A stretch of DNA of 64,000 bases from 66-474 sp035281745 (lineage in GTDB: Bacteria; Pseudomonadota; Gammaproteobacteria; Xanthomonadales; Rhodanobacteraceae), in contig DATEDI010000036.1 of NCBI GenBank assembly GCA_035281745.1, forward strand, positions 38,910-102,909, in the 5' to 3' direction. Below, one piece after another: positions 34,349 through 43,476 of this stretch. The notes beneath the pieces were generated by a model. The model was not told the DNA's origin, searched no databases, and saw only the letters and a program-made list of their open reading frames with translations. Position 1 is the stretch's first letter, and the number at the start of each line of letters is the position of its first letter. The translations under genes and the position numbers were made by a program.

Positions 34349-36229
34349 GTGGGAGCGGCGGGGCACATAGTGATCAGCCACGACGGGTCGCCAGGTAAGC
34401 GCGGCTTAATTGCGGAACTCAGCTATCGCCACGTGTGGCGCGCCGCGGCGGTCTACATCGGCGCGGTGTGGGCACTTTCGCAAGGCATCGCACAACTTGC
34501 CCCCGTGTTCCGGGCGCCGGAGTGGATCACCCGCTGGTTCGTGATCGCGTGCGCGATCGGATTTCCCTTCTGGGTGGCCTTTTCCTGGTATTACAAGCTG
34601 ACGCCGCAAGGCTTCAAGCTCGAAAGCGACGACGCCAGTCACGATCAGGCATTCCATCGCGCCACCGGGCGCAAGCTGGACTTGTGGATCATCGGCGTCA
34701 TGGCGGTCGCGATCGTGCTGCTGATCACCAACACGTTCGTGTTGCATCGCGACGTGAACAGCGCGGCCGGGGCGGCTGACGCGAAGGCCATCGACGCGGC
34801 ACTGGCGAAGGTTCCTTTCCAGTCGGTGGCCGTGCTGCCGCTGACCAACGACAGCGGTGATCCCAAGCAGCAGTATTTTTCCGATGGGCTTTCGGAAGAA
34901 TTGATTTCCGACCTTACCCAGGTCAACGGGCTGAAGGTGATCGGGAAATATTCCAGCTTCAAGTTCCGCGACAGCGAAGACAGTCTCGCCCAGATCGGTG
35001 CTGCCCTCGGGGTCGCCCACCTGATCCAGGGTTCGGTGCGCCAGCAGGCCAACCGGATCCGGGTCACCGTCAACATGATCCGCGCCAAGGACGGAACCAG
35101 CGTGTGGTCGCACAGCTATGACGAAAAGCTCAACGACGTCTTCGCAATCCAGTCGAAGATCGGTGAAGCCGTCGCCGACGCGCTCAAGGTCAAGCTGCTC
35201 GGCAAAACCATCGTGGCAAGCGACAAGCCGCCCAGCGGCAACGTGGAGGCCTACGAGCTGATGCTGCAGGGGCGGGCCATCTACCGCCGCGGCACCGAGT
35301 CCAGCATCCGCCAGGGCATTTCGCTGTTTCAGCACGCCCTCGCGCTCGATCCGGACTACGCCTATGTCTGGGGGCTGATGTCCAATGCATCGGTCAACCT
35401 TGGCGTGTTGTTTCTGACCGGCGACGCGCGCCAGCAGGCTTTTGCCCAGGCCCGCGCTGCACTAGACAGGGAGCAAACACTGGCTCCCAATGCGGCATAC
35501 ACCCATACCGATCGCGGTTACCTGCTGGCTGCGGTCGACAACGACCCCATCGGGGCGCTCGCCGAGTACAAGCGGGCCCATGAGCTGGCCCCCAATGACA
35601 CCACCAGCATGAATTACCTGGCCAGCGGGCTCGAGAACCTGGGGCAACTGCAGGCGGCGGTAGAAATGTACCGCAAGGCCCTCGCCAACGATCCGGCGCG
35701 TGTCGACATCTACTTCAATCTGGCGATTGCCCTGCTTGGACAACGCCAGTTGGATGCGGCGGAGGAGGTTGCCAAGAAAGGGCTGGCCTGGCAGCCGAAT
35801 TATCCGTGGTTGTATGGCATCCTGACCGAGGTCGACGTCCTGCGCGGCGATGTGGACGCGGCACGCAGCAACGCCGCCAAGGAAACCGATCCGGTGATTG
35901 GTCCATGGGCACGGGCGCTTGCGGCGCAGATCGGCGCCGACGGCAAACAGGCCGACGCGGCGTTGCACGATTACATCACCAAGCAGGGCAAGGACCAGCC
36001 TTATTTCGTGGCCGACCTCTACGCCGTACGCAAGCGTCCTGATGAAATGTTCGACTGGCTGCAGCGTGCCTGGAGCCAGCGCGATCCGAATTTCTCCGGC
36101 CTGCTGCTCACCGACCCCTTCGTGTTGGCCTACCAGCACGATCCGCGCTTTGCAGCCTTGTGCAAACAGGCCGGACTGCCGCTGCCGGATCACGCGGTGG
36201 CGGCCACCGCGGCTGCCGGCGAACCCTGA
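34349..36229 (+). CDS. TolB/FlgO-like domain plus TPR membrane protein
   Basis: A protein of up to 626 residues. The N-terminus carries three hydrophobic helices (about 30-50, 60-85 and 110-130) around a KLTPQGFKLE motif. Then comes a domain (about 150-290) opening SVAVLPLTNDSGDPKQQYFS and GLSEELISDLTQVNGLKV, as in FlgO/TolB-N-like regions of adenylate-cyclase-related proteins. At least six TPR-like helical pairs follow to the C-terminus. There is no cyclase catalytic domain. Xanthomonadales often carry such proteins next to regulators; the function is unknown. Start choice is open: GTG at 34349 is listed, and GTG at 34370 fits the family N-terminus equally well. Confidence 0.75.
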   Translation: MGAAGHIVISHDGSPGKRGLIAELSYRHVWRAAAVYIGAVWALSQGIAQLAPVFRAPEWITRWFVIACAIGFPFWVAFSWYYKLTPQGFKLESDDASHDQAFHRATGRKLDLWIIGVMAVAIVLLITNTFVLHRDVNSAAGAADAKAIDAALAKVPFQSVAVLPLTNDSGDPKQQYFSDGLSEELISDLTQVNGLKVIGKYSSFKFRDSEDSLAQIGAALGVAHLIQGSVRQQANRIRVTVNMIRAKDGTSVWSHSYDEKLNDVFAIQSKIGEAVADALKVKLLGKTIVASDKPPSGNVEAYELMLQGRAIYRRGTESSIRQGISLFQHALALDPDYAYVWGLMSNASVNLGVLFLTGDARQQAFAQARAALDREQTLAPNAAYTHTDRGYLLAAVDNDPIGALAEYKRAHELAPNDTTSMNYLASGLENLGQLQAAVEMYRKALANDPARVDIYFNLAIALLGQRQLDAAEEVAKKGLAWQPNYPWLYGILTEVDVLRGDVDAARSNAAKETDPVIGPWARALAAQIGADGKQADAALHDYITKQGKDQPYFVADLYAVRKRPDEMFDWLQRAWSQRDPNFSGLLLTDPFVLAYQHDPRFAALCKQAGLPLPDHAVAATAAAGEP

Positions 36230-36548
36230 GCAATTCAGCGAATTGCGGGCGACTGCGCGTTCGATTTCGTGCGGTTCACGTTCGTTTGGAATGTCAAAAC
36301 TGTTTACACCCTGACGGTGCGGGCGCGCTCGAGATAAAAGCTCAGAAAGACAATGGGTTGAATGGAATTGCTGTCGCGGCGCTCGAATCCCGCGTCGGAA
36401 GAGTTTACAGAGTTGGTATGTCCTCGTGGTTCGGATTGCAATCAAAACAATGGGTTGTAGTGGTGGCACAACCCATGCAGAACCAAAGCTCGGGAACATG
36501 AAACTTTGCGGTTCCTCCGCAACCCGCAAATCAAAGGGGTATTCAGTG
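36230..36548. other. intergenic region upstream of the PEP-CTERM gene
   Basis: A 319-bp gap without a convincing reading frame. It contains the sigma-54 promoter candidate at 36464-36479. The AT-richer stretch at about 36290-36440 could hold activator sites; no palindrome was clear. Confidence 0.5.
36464..36479 (+). promoter_or_regulatory. sigma-54 (RpoN) promoter candidate for the PEP-CTERM gene
   Basis: TGGCACAACCCATGCA matches the TGGCAC-N7-GC layout with the -24 GG and -12 GC exactly 12 bases apart. It lies about 70 bp upstream of the ATG at 36549. In several bacteria PEP-CTERM genes are controlled by RpoN with the PrsK/PrsR pair, which makes the match more credible. No PrsR gene is in the window. 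Confidence 0.6.
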
Positions 36549-37148
36549 ATGACACGTTATCTGGTTCTTGCGGCAGCAGCCGTGGTTCTCGCCATGACCG
36601 CGCCGGCAGCGTTTGCGACGCGGGTGATTTTTGATCCGCCTTCGGACACCCTGCCGGCGACCACGCCGCCGCAGTGCACTCATGACGACCCCTGCAGCAT
36701 CGGGCTCATCAACCATACGTACCAAGTGAATTTCATTCCCTGTGGAGATGTGCAAGGCGTCGACACCAGCGGGTTCAGCTATTGCCTGTGGATGAATAAC
36801 GTCACCCTCCAGGCAGTCACCAAGTTCACCTTCCAGTTCATCGTGCCCGCCGGGGGCTCATCCAGTGGCGACCAGCTGGAATGCGGCAGCATTCCCACGA
36901 ATTTCGCGACGGATGATTGCCCGCAAGCGTTGCCCGACCCGGGCAGCCTGTTCACGGTTTCGTTTTTTGCCAATCCACCGCTTCCGAACCGGACGGACTT
37001 CTACCTGTTCACCGATTTCGCGAACTCCCCGGGAGCCGCTGACGTGACGCTTTCGGTCCCGGAGCCGGGGGAACTTGGCCTGTTCGGCCTCGGGCTGCTG
37101 ATGCTTGGCGTGGGCTACGGCTGGCGGCGGCGCCGCCAGCAAGCGTAA
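36549..37148 (+). CDS. PEP-CTERM sorting-signal protein
   Basis: A 199-residue exported protein. It has a signal peptide (about 1-24, ending AAFA) and a cysteine-containing middle domain. The C-terminal tripartite sorting signal is VPEP at about 170, a hydrophobic helix (LGLFGLGLLMLGVGYGW) and a RRRR tail. This is the substrate signature for an exosortase (EpsH/XrtA), which cleaves at the PEP motif; such proteins are usually linked to extracellular polysaccharide. No exosortase is in the window. The mature part has no known domain. The ATG at 36549 follows a GTG codon that is an alternative start. Confidence 0.9.
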   Translation: MTRYLVLAAAAVVLAMTAPAAFATRVIFDPPSDTLPATTPPQCTHDDPCSIGLINHTYQVNFIPCGDVQGVDTSGFSYCLWMNNVTLQAVTKFTFQFIVPAGGSSSGDQLECGSIPTNFATDDCPQALPDPGSLFTVSFFANPPLPNRTDFYLFTDFANSPGAADVTLSVPEPGELGLFGLGLLMLGVGYGWRRRRQQA

Positions 37149-37228
37149 ACAAGCACGAGGTTGTGGCGCGCGGCAGGTCGCAATGACTTGCTGCGCGTTG
37201 CATTGCGCTGCGACGTTCGCCACCCAGC

Positions 37229-38020
37229 CTATTTCTCCGTCGCGCCGCGCTCGATCTTGCCCACGAGATTGTTGAGGATGCGCAGGTCCTCGGCATCCAG
37301 CGTGTCGCCGCGCATGCCGCGGAAGTGGTCGTGGAAGGCGCGCACCGCGGCGGGCGGATCGTCCAGCGAATAGCCGATTGCGGTCAGCGCCATCCACGGA
37401 TCGAAACCGGCTGGCGGGTCGGGCAGGGTGTCGACCGGATCGGGCCACAAGCCGAAACCGTCCGCCGCCAATGTCGCCCATGGAAACAGGGGACCGGGGT
37501 CGTCCTTGCGCGATGGCGCCATGTCCTCGTGGCCGATGATCTGCGCGCGCGGAATGTGCCAGCGCTTGGTGAGGTCGGTCAGCAGATCGATCAGGCTGGC
37601 GATCTGCGCGGGCGGAAACGGTACATGGCCATTGTTGTCGATCTCGATCCCGATGGAGGCCGAATTGACGTCGGTGATCGTGCCCCAGCGGCCCGGACCC
37701 GCGTGCCACGCGCGCAAGGTGTCGCTGACCAGTTGATAGATATGGCCGTCGCGGCCGATCAGGTAATGCGCACTGACCGGACCGTCGGGGTTGCGGGTGC
37801 GCAAGGTGTCCAGCGCGTGTTGCACCGAACCCTGATTGGTGAAGTGCAGAACGATCAACTGCGGCTTGCGGATGTCATGGTTCTTCGACGGCATCCAGGT
37901 CGCCATCGGATTGCGTGGCGGCAGCGGCGCGCAGGCGGCCATGATGGAAATCGCGAGCCCTGCGGCCAGCAAACGTGCCACGCGTGGAATACGTGCCTGA
38001 TCGCAGCGCGCGAGCTTCAC
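37229..38020 (-). CDS. AmiD-like lipoprotein N-acetylmuramoyl-L-alanine amidase
   Basis: A 263-residue Amidase_2 (AmpD/AmiD-type) zinc enzyme that cuts the MurNAc-L-Ala bond of peptidoglycan or muropeptides. The N-terminus is a lipoprotein signal with Cys30 after SIMAA. Catalytic segments are LIVLHFTN (first His), WHAGPGRWG and IIGHEDMAPSRKDDPGPLFP (second His and the Asp). The C-terminal region (about 190-263) is a helical extension that may bind peptidoglycan. As in E. coli AmiD, it should sit on the outer membrane facing the periplasm. Its start overlaps the upstream TPR-sulfotransferase stop by 4 bp, so they are co-translated. Confidence 0.88.
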   Translation of the reverse strand: MKLARCDQARIPRVARLLAAGLAISIMAACAPLPPRNPMATWMPSKNHDIRKPQLIVLHFTNQGSVQHALDTLRTRNPDGPVSAHYLIGRDGHIYQLVSDTLRAWHAGPGRWGTITDVNSASIGIEIDNNGHVPFPPAQIASLIDLLTDLTKRWHIPRAQIIGHEDMAPSRKDDPGPLFPWATLAADGFGLWPDPVDTLPDPPAGFDPWMALTAIGYSLDDPPAAVRAFHDHFRGMRGDTLDAEDLRILNNLVGKIERGATEK

Positions 38021-39633
38021 TCTGCCAATGCCCCGGCATCGCGCAGCCGCTGGCGCAGTCGATCCAGCTTGTCGCCGTACAACCCGCTGCGCGCGGTGTC
38101 GCGCCGGATCGGTTGTCGCACCTGCGCGGCACTGGGCAGGCTTTGCACCGTGCGCGCGGTCTTGTGGAAATCGAGGCAGGCGGGATCGAAGGGCAGGCCA
38201 CAGAAGTCCAGCAAGCGGCGGACTTCGGTATCCGGGTCGGCGACCAGCGATTCGTATCGAAGGTCCATCACCCGATCAGGATATTTCTGCAGCCAGAATC
38301 GCGTGAGGCGGAGGAAGTCGATGCAGTAATCGGCCAGTTCATCCATGCTGCAGGCAAAGCCGCTGTTTTCACTGAAACACTGCCGGAAGCAGCCGAGGCA
38401 GGTTTCGACCGGATCGCGCCGGACGATCACGATTCGCGCCGCCGGCATCATCGCAAGCGCTGCGCCGACGAGATACCACGTCACCAGACTTTTGTCGGTA
38501 AAGCGCGGCTTGTGTTCGCGCCAGCGTGTGGTGCGCGCGAGGTAGTCGCGGCCCATGCGCTGCCAATCCTCGGCGCCGGCGTCCGGCACCCACAGCGGGA
38601 ACGCGGAATGGCGAGACGCGGTTTCCGCATCGATCACCTGCGTCATGTCCTTGATCTCGTTCGCGCCCTCGACTTGAGGGTGCGATGCAAGGATCTGCTC
38701 GACGAGGGTCGAGCCGGAACGCGGGATGCTGATGATCAGGATGGCCTCGCGGCCGAGTTGCGTATCGAGTGGCGCGGGCAGGTCTTTGGAAAACGCGTCC
38801 TGGATGGCCGCGACACGGCGGCGTTCGCCCGCCGCGTCCCACTTCACGCGCTGGCGGCGCGAGGCGTTGCCGTGTTCGAAGACGTCGAACGCCTGCGCGT
38901 ATTCGTTTTGGTTTTCCAGAGCCTTCGCATAGCTGAAAGCCAGCAACTCGTATTCGCGGCTGGCGAGGCCCGGCCGTGACAGTGCCTGCTGCATGCGTGC
39001 AGCATCGGCCGCATCGAAGCGCACCGTGTTGAGATTCGACAGTCCGAACCAGCCTTCGGCCTTGCCGGGGTCGCGGCGCACCACTTCGCGGTAGCCCTTC
39101 ACCGCCGCATCGATATGACCGAGGCTGGCCTGGACGCGCGCCAGCGACAATCGCGCTGAAACGTGCGCGGGGTTGAGTTCGACCGCGCGCCGCAGGGCCG
39201 CGATCGAATCCTGCGAATGTGCGTGACGACCGAGCGCTTCGCCGAGATTGAACCACGCCAGTGCGGAATTTGGCGCCAGCGCGCAGGCCTGTCGCAAGTG
39301 CGTGAGCGCCTGCTCGGGTTCGGCGAGTTCGAACAGGGCGATGCCGAGTCCGACGTGCAACTCGTCATCCCGCGGAAAAACGGCGAGCACCTTCCGGAAA
39401 CAATCGGCGGCCTTGGCATGCTGACCGCGGCGCTGCGCCACCATGCCGAGCATGCGGACGGCATCCAGACAATCCGGGGCCAGGGCCAGCACGCTGTTGA
39501 GCGATCCCTCGGCGGCGTCGAATTGCCGCTGTTCCCATTCCCTGCGAGCCCGCGCCAGCAGCCGCGTAGCCACCGATGACAATGGGCGCTGCGATGGATC
39601 TTGCAACGATTGCGGCATCGAAAGCGTGCTCAC
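38017..39633 (-). CDS. TPR-sulfotransferase fusion (paralogue 1)
   Basis: A 538-residue protein. Residues about 25-250 form TPR repeats (for example AKAADCFRKVLAVFPRDDEL and LGEALGRHAHSQDSIAALRR). Residues about 290-530 are a sulfotransferase: IISIPRSGSTLVEQILASHP is the PAPS 5'-phosphosulfate loop and IVIVRRDPVETCLGCFRQ the 3'-phosphate site. Xanthomonadales carry many such fusions beside TonB receptors, as here (receptor at 39783-42908). The acceptor is unknown; peptide Tyr or sugar sulfation are candidates. A close paralogue lies at 60991-62616 beside a second receptor. No signal peptide is seen. Confidence 0.88.
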   Translation of the reverse strand: MSTLSMPQSLQDPSQRPLSSVATRLLARARREWEQRQFDAAEGSLNSVLALAPDCLDAVRMLGMVAQRRGQHAKAADCFRKVLAVFPRDDELHVGLGIALFELAEPEQALTHLRQACALAPNSALAWFNLGEALGRHAHSQDSIAALRRAVELNPAHVSARLSLARVQASLGHIDAAVKGYREVVRRDPGKAEGWFGLSNLNTVRFDAADAARMQQALSRPGLASREYELLAFSYAKALENQNEYAQAFDVFEHGNASRRQRVKWDAAGERRRVAAIQDAFSKDLPAPLDTQLGREAILIISIPRSGSTLVEQILASHPQVEGANEIKDMTQVIDAETASRHSAFPLWVPDAGAEDWQRMGRDYLARTTRWREHKPRFTDKSLVTWYLVGAALAMMPAARIVIVRRDPVETCLGCFRQCFSENSGFACSMDELADYCIDFLRLTRFWLQKYPDRVMDLRYESLVADPDTEVRRLLDFCGLPFDPACLDFHKTARTVQSLPSAAQVRQPIRRDTARSGLYGDKLDRLRQRLRDAGALAE

Positions 39634-39732
39634 TGCGTGATCGACGGTGGCCCCAATATTAAATGGTGTTCAAGCAAACCGCGGTCAAACTCGGCGGGGC
39701 GATCTTCCGACGTCGTGCCAGCGACGATGATG

Positions 39733-39760
39733 AAAAAAAACGCCGGGCTTGCGCCCGGCG
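39733..39760 (-). terminator. rho-independent terminator of the TonB receptor gene
   Basis: On the minus strand a hairpin with 8-bp arms CGCCGGGC/GCCCGGCG and a 4-nt loop is followed by eight T. It lies about 20 bp past the receptor stop codon. The downstream sulfotransferase therefore probably has its own promoter. Confidence 0.9.
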
Positions 39761-39782
39761 GCGGAGAGTGAGCGGGGAGCTC

Positions 39783-42700
39783 TCAAAAGTCGTAGGACAC
39801 CGAGAATCTGAAATATCGTGGCGAACGCGTGTCCTGGACCCTTCCGAAGTCGGGATTCGGGCTGGACGTCGTTCCGAAGAAGTCGTTGTAGAAGAGCACC
39901 GTCTGCTGGTTGAAGACGTTGAACACGGCGAGATTGAAGTCGAGCTTGTGCTGGGCCCACGTCGGCCGGTAGTCCACGTTGAGGCTCAACTGATGGGTCC
40001 AGGGCAATCGTCCAAGCGAGCCGGGCGGCACCGGTACGCCGCCGCACCAGTAATAGGTGTGTGATCCGTGCAGCGCGATCTGGTTGGGGCCGTAGCCGCC
40101 GCGGCACAGGCGCGGCGTGCCCGAAGCGATGTACAGGTTGCCGCCGACGGTCCATTCCGGGGTGATCGCGTACGCGCCGAAAACCTTGAGTTGGTGCTTG
40201 CGATCGTTGGGCAGGATGCCGTACGAGTACTCCATCCTTTCCGGGAAGTCCCACGCGGTGGTCAGCGACTCGTAGGATCCGCTCTGCTGCGAATATGTGC
40301 TGACCGGACCCTCGGTGTTGCCCCAGGTGCGCGAGAACACATAGTCGATCTTGGCGAACCACTTGCCGTCCCACTCGTGTTGCAGGGACAAGTCGATCGA
40401 GTAGTACTTGCGTATCGGTCCGCGCGTGAGGCCCTGCTCCTCGCGGGTGAAGTTGATCGGATGCAACTGGCCGTCCGGACCCTTCACCAGGATGTCGCTG
40501 GTTTCACCCGGATTGATCATGATCAGGCTTTGCGTCCAGTCGCTGCAGCTGTCCGGGGTCATCCAGTCGTAACCCCGCGCCCGACCGGCTGCGCACTCCC
40601 TTTGCTCATCGTCATAGTCGTCGATGATGCGAGTCATCTTCTGGTACGTGCCAGTCGCGCCGAAGACCCAGCTCGTGCCCAGCATCTGGAACTGCTGCTG
40701 CATGCCCAGCACGAAGTTGTCGGAATACTCCGGCTTGATGTTCTGGGCGGCCGAGACGCGCGGGTCCTTTGGCTGGCCGTATTCGCTGTCGATCGAGACG
40801 CCCGTGGAAGGGCTTTGCGGCAAGGGCGTGAAACCGATCGGTTCGCCGGTCGCCGGATCGACGCCGGTGTAGGTGCCGTAAACCCCGGCGTTGGTCACCG
40901 GTGCGGCAATGGACAGCGCCAACTGGGTTGGAAGTGCCAGGTAATAGCGGCCTGCATTGCCGAACACCTTCAGGGTGGAATCGCCGTGCACGTCCCAACT
41001 GAAGCCGATGCGCGGTGCCCATTGCGGCGTGGTTTCGCGGATGTAAGGCACGCCGGACCCGTCGTAGTTCACGAACTGGTCGTTGCGCAGGCCGAGGTTC
41101 AACAGCAGGTTGGGGGTGACCTGCCAGTTGTCCTCGACGTATTGTGCGCGCTGGGCCACGCGTACCGAGGCGCTGCTGATGTCCACGTGCTTTTGCACGT
41201 AGTAGCAGGTGCCGCCTGAGTCGCACTGTGACGATGGGCCGACATACGGCGGGACACTGGGATCGACACCGAAAACCGGCTTGCCGGCGTCGCTTTGCCC
41301 GTAGATCCACTGGTAGCCCGGCCCGGTGTTGACCGAGCCATCAAGCAGATCCCAGGAGTTGATGTTGTCGATGCCGATCTGGAAATCATGCGTGCCCCAT
41401 TTGTAGTCGAGGCTCAGGCGATAGTTCATCACCGTTTCGCTATGTCCAGGGTCCGCGACCGTAGAATTGCCCTGCGAGTTGCGGATGCCGCCCGGTGGGA
41501 CGAATGCCGGGTCCTGATAGGAAGCATTCGCGATGTGCGGCAGCGACGGGTCGAAGCCGGGATAGCCCGGCTGCTGCGTGTAATACTCACCGTGCATCTT
41601 GCCCAGCATCGCATTCAGGGTGAGGTTGTCGCTGAGGTAGGACGTGTAATTGGCCGTCCACATCCGGAACGCGGTCTTGCCGGTCTGGTCAAGACTGTTG
41701 AAACCACCCTTCTGCAGGGTGTCGTAGTCGAAGTCGTAAACAGTGCCCCATACTTTGTGCTCGTTCTGGAGGCCGGTCACGGTCAGGATGTTGTTGTCGT
41801 TGATGTTCCAGTTCAGCTTGGCATAGAGTTTGGGATCGTGGACTGTCACGTCCTCGGTAGTGGCGCCACCGCCAAACTCACTGGTCGTCCGATAGTTGCT
41901 GTTGTCCTGCTCGGCGCCCACGAAGAAGAACAACTTGTCCTTGATGATCGGACCACTGACATAGGCGTCGTAGGTCGTTTCGCTGGAGCCGTTGTCCTTG
42001 CGATAGACGGCGATGTCGCCGGGCAGGGTACCCGCATCCGACACGGGATCCGTGATCAGCGGATTGGCGTAGTAGTAATTGATCGGATCGGATCGCAATT
42101 TGGCGGGTCGCCATTGCGCCCGCCCACCGAAATGCCATTCATTGGAACCACTCTTGCCGATCTGGTTGATCACGCCGCCGATCGAGCGGCCGTACTTCGC
42201 GCCGTAGCCCGATATGAAGGTCTGCTGCTGCTGGATCGCGCCGTATGGCAGCGTGATGCCGCCCTGCTGGTTGAGCGCCTCGGTGGTGTTCATGCCGTCC
42301 ACGTAATACGCGTTCTCGGCTGTCGAGGCGCCGCCGAACACATTGGCGGGCGTGCCCAGCGGGCCGCCGCTCAGTTCGGGGCTGCCCATGCCGACGCCCG
42401 GTGCCAGCAGGGCAATGTCCTCGGCAGTGCGCGCCAAGGGGAGTTGCTGCAATTGCTTGGCGGTGATCGTGGTGACCTGGTTGGTGGTGGTCACGTCGAT
42501 CGCGGGGATCGAATTGGCCGTGACGTTGACCGCGCCGAGCGTGGTCGCGCCCGCCGTGGCGGATGCGAAATCCACCGCCACCGCGCCAGCCGCGGCCGGT
42601 GTCACGCCGGTTCGACTCTGTACCACCTTGCCGTCCTGCAGCAACGACACGGTGTATGTGCCCACGGGCAGGGTGATCGAATATTTGCCGGAGGGTCCCA

Positions 42701-42908
42701 CCGTGATGGTGCGGTTGTAGCCCGCGCCGCCGGTGATCAGGATGCTTTCGCCGGATGCCACCGGTGTGGTGCCGTAGATGGTGCCGCTGGTGGCCTGCGC
42801 CCAGGCTGCACCGGCGAACCCCAACGCAGCCGAGCCGATGGCGATGGCCAGGGCCTTGCGCTTGAAAATGTTGTTGCGATGCGTCGTGCGCAGAGACTTG
42901 CTCATCAT
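39783..42908 (-). CDS. Oar-like TonB-dependent outer-membrane receptor
   Basis: A 1041-residue receptor. The signal peptide (about 1-37) ends AAWAQ. The N-terminal beta-sandwich (about 45-130, carboxypeptidase-regulatory-like, with GKYSITLPVGTYTVSLLQDG) is typical of Oar/OmpA-related receptors. Then come a plug domain and a long 22-strand barrel. The protein ends FRFSVSYDF with the C-terminal aromatic residue needed for BAM assembly. Such receptors import large substrates such as peptides or oligosaccharides with TonB energy. Two adjacent ATGs at 42908 and 42905 follow a GGGGAG ribosome site. The ligand is unknown; muropeptides are suggested by context. A second, similar receptor starts beyond the right edge. 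Confidence 0.93.
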   Translation of the reverse strand: MMSKSLRTTHRNNIFKRKALAIAIGSAALGFAGAAWAQATSGTIYGTTPVASGESILITGGAGYNRTITVGPSGKYSITLPVGTYTVSLLQDGKVVQSRTGVTPAAAGAVAVDFASATAGATTLGAVNVTANSIPAIDVTTTNQVTTITAKQLQQLPLARTAEDIALLAPGVGMGSPELSGGPLGTPANVFGGASTAENAYYVDGMNTTEALNQQGGITLPYGAIQQQQTFISGYGAKYGRSIGGVINQIGKSGSNEWHFGGRAQWRPAKLRSDPINYYYANPLITDPVSDAGTLPGDIAVYRKDNGSSETTYDAYVSGPIIKDKLFFFVGAEQDNSNYRTTSEFGGGATTEDVTVHDPKLYAKLNWNINDNNILTVTGLQNEHKVWGTVYDFDYDTLQKGGFNSLDQTGKTAFRMWTANYTSYLSDNLTLNAMLGKMHGEYYTQQPGYPGFDPSLPHIANASYQDPAFVPPGGIRNSQGNSTVADPGHSETVMNYRLSLDYKWGTHDFQIGIDNINSWDLLDGSVNTGPGYQWIYGQSDAGKPVFGVDPSVPPYVGPSSQCDSGGTCYYVQKHVDISSASVRVAQRAQYVEDNWQVTPNLLLNLGLRNDQFVNYDGSGVPYIRETTPQWAPRIGFSWDVHGDSTLKVFGNAGRYYLALPTQLALSIAAPVTNAGVYGTYTGVDPATGEPIGFTPLPQSPSTGVSIDSEYGQPKDPRVSAAQNIKPEYSDNFVLGMQQQFQMLGTSWVFGATGTYQKMTRIIDDYDDEQRECAAGRARGYDWMTPDSCSDWTQSLIMINPGETSDILVKGPDGQLHPINFTREEQGLTRGPIRKYYSIDLSLQHEWDGKWFAKIDYVFSRTWGNTEGPVSTYSQQSGSYESLTTAWDFPERMEYSYGILPNDRKHQLKVFGAYAITPEWTVGGNLYIASGTPRLCRGGYGPNQIALHGSHTYYWCGGVPVPPGSLGRLPWTHQLSLNVDYRPTWAQHKLDFNLAVFNVFNQQTVLFYNDFFGTTSSPNPDFGRVQDTRSPRYFRFSVSYDF

Positions 42909-43476
42909 GTTACGTACTCCCCGGTGGATGGTCACGCGTGTAGTGAGCTTGCGGGTGCGGTGAGCGCGGCAATTTCAATGCTGCTGTTCAAGTCGCACGC
43001 CATATGCGAACGCCAAACCTGCCGAGGGCAGCAGCAGCATGCGCACGACCCTCGAATCTTCTCGTGCGCCCCTCGGGTATGCCGTCGAGCATAATCAATG
43101 GCCGGCGAAAACCACCAATGAAAAGACAGTCACTCGACATAGCTGGTGGTTATGGTTTCGTTAGCTGCCGGGACGCTCGAAACTTCCTGAAACCGCTTGT
43201 CTGCTGCACCTTCACAGAAGCGCAGACGCGGCGCCGCCGCGCGCCACCACGCCTGGGTCGCCTCTACACGCGGGTTGCGCGCGTGTACGATTCCGGCCAC
43301 AAGAACACACCGCCGTCGGCCGTGCGAACGGTCGTGCAGCCATGCCGCGTCGCTGGTTGACGGTGAGGGCGAGCGCGATTCGACGGCGGTGTTTTCGCGT
43401 GTATCGCCGATCATCGGCGCTCGAAAAGCGAGCTTGCTTGCCGGGCGATGCAGCCACGGGACGGGAGATGAACAAA
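42909..43476. other. divergent promoter region, TonB receptor / GH18 gene
   Basis: A 568-bp region without a credible gene; the open frames across it have no recognisable homology. It contains the inverted repeat AACCACCA (43110-43117) / TGGTGGTT (43144-43151) with a 26-bp spacer, which could be an operator or chance. Both flanking genes may be controlled from here. No regulator gene lies in the cluster. Confidence 0.4.

Noticed and set aside
41295..43094. A 599-codon plus-strand frame
   Set aside because: It is the shadow of the TonB receptor gene and has no signal peptide or domain.
43110..43151. AACCACCA/TGGTGGTT inverted repeat as an operator
   Set aside because: An 8-bp arm with a 26-bp spacer is expected by chance at this length, and no regulator is encoded nearby.
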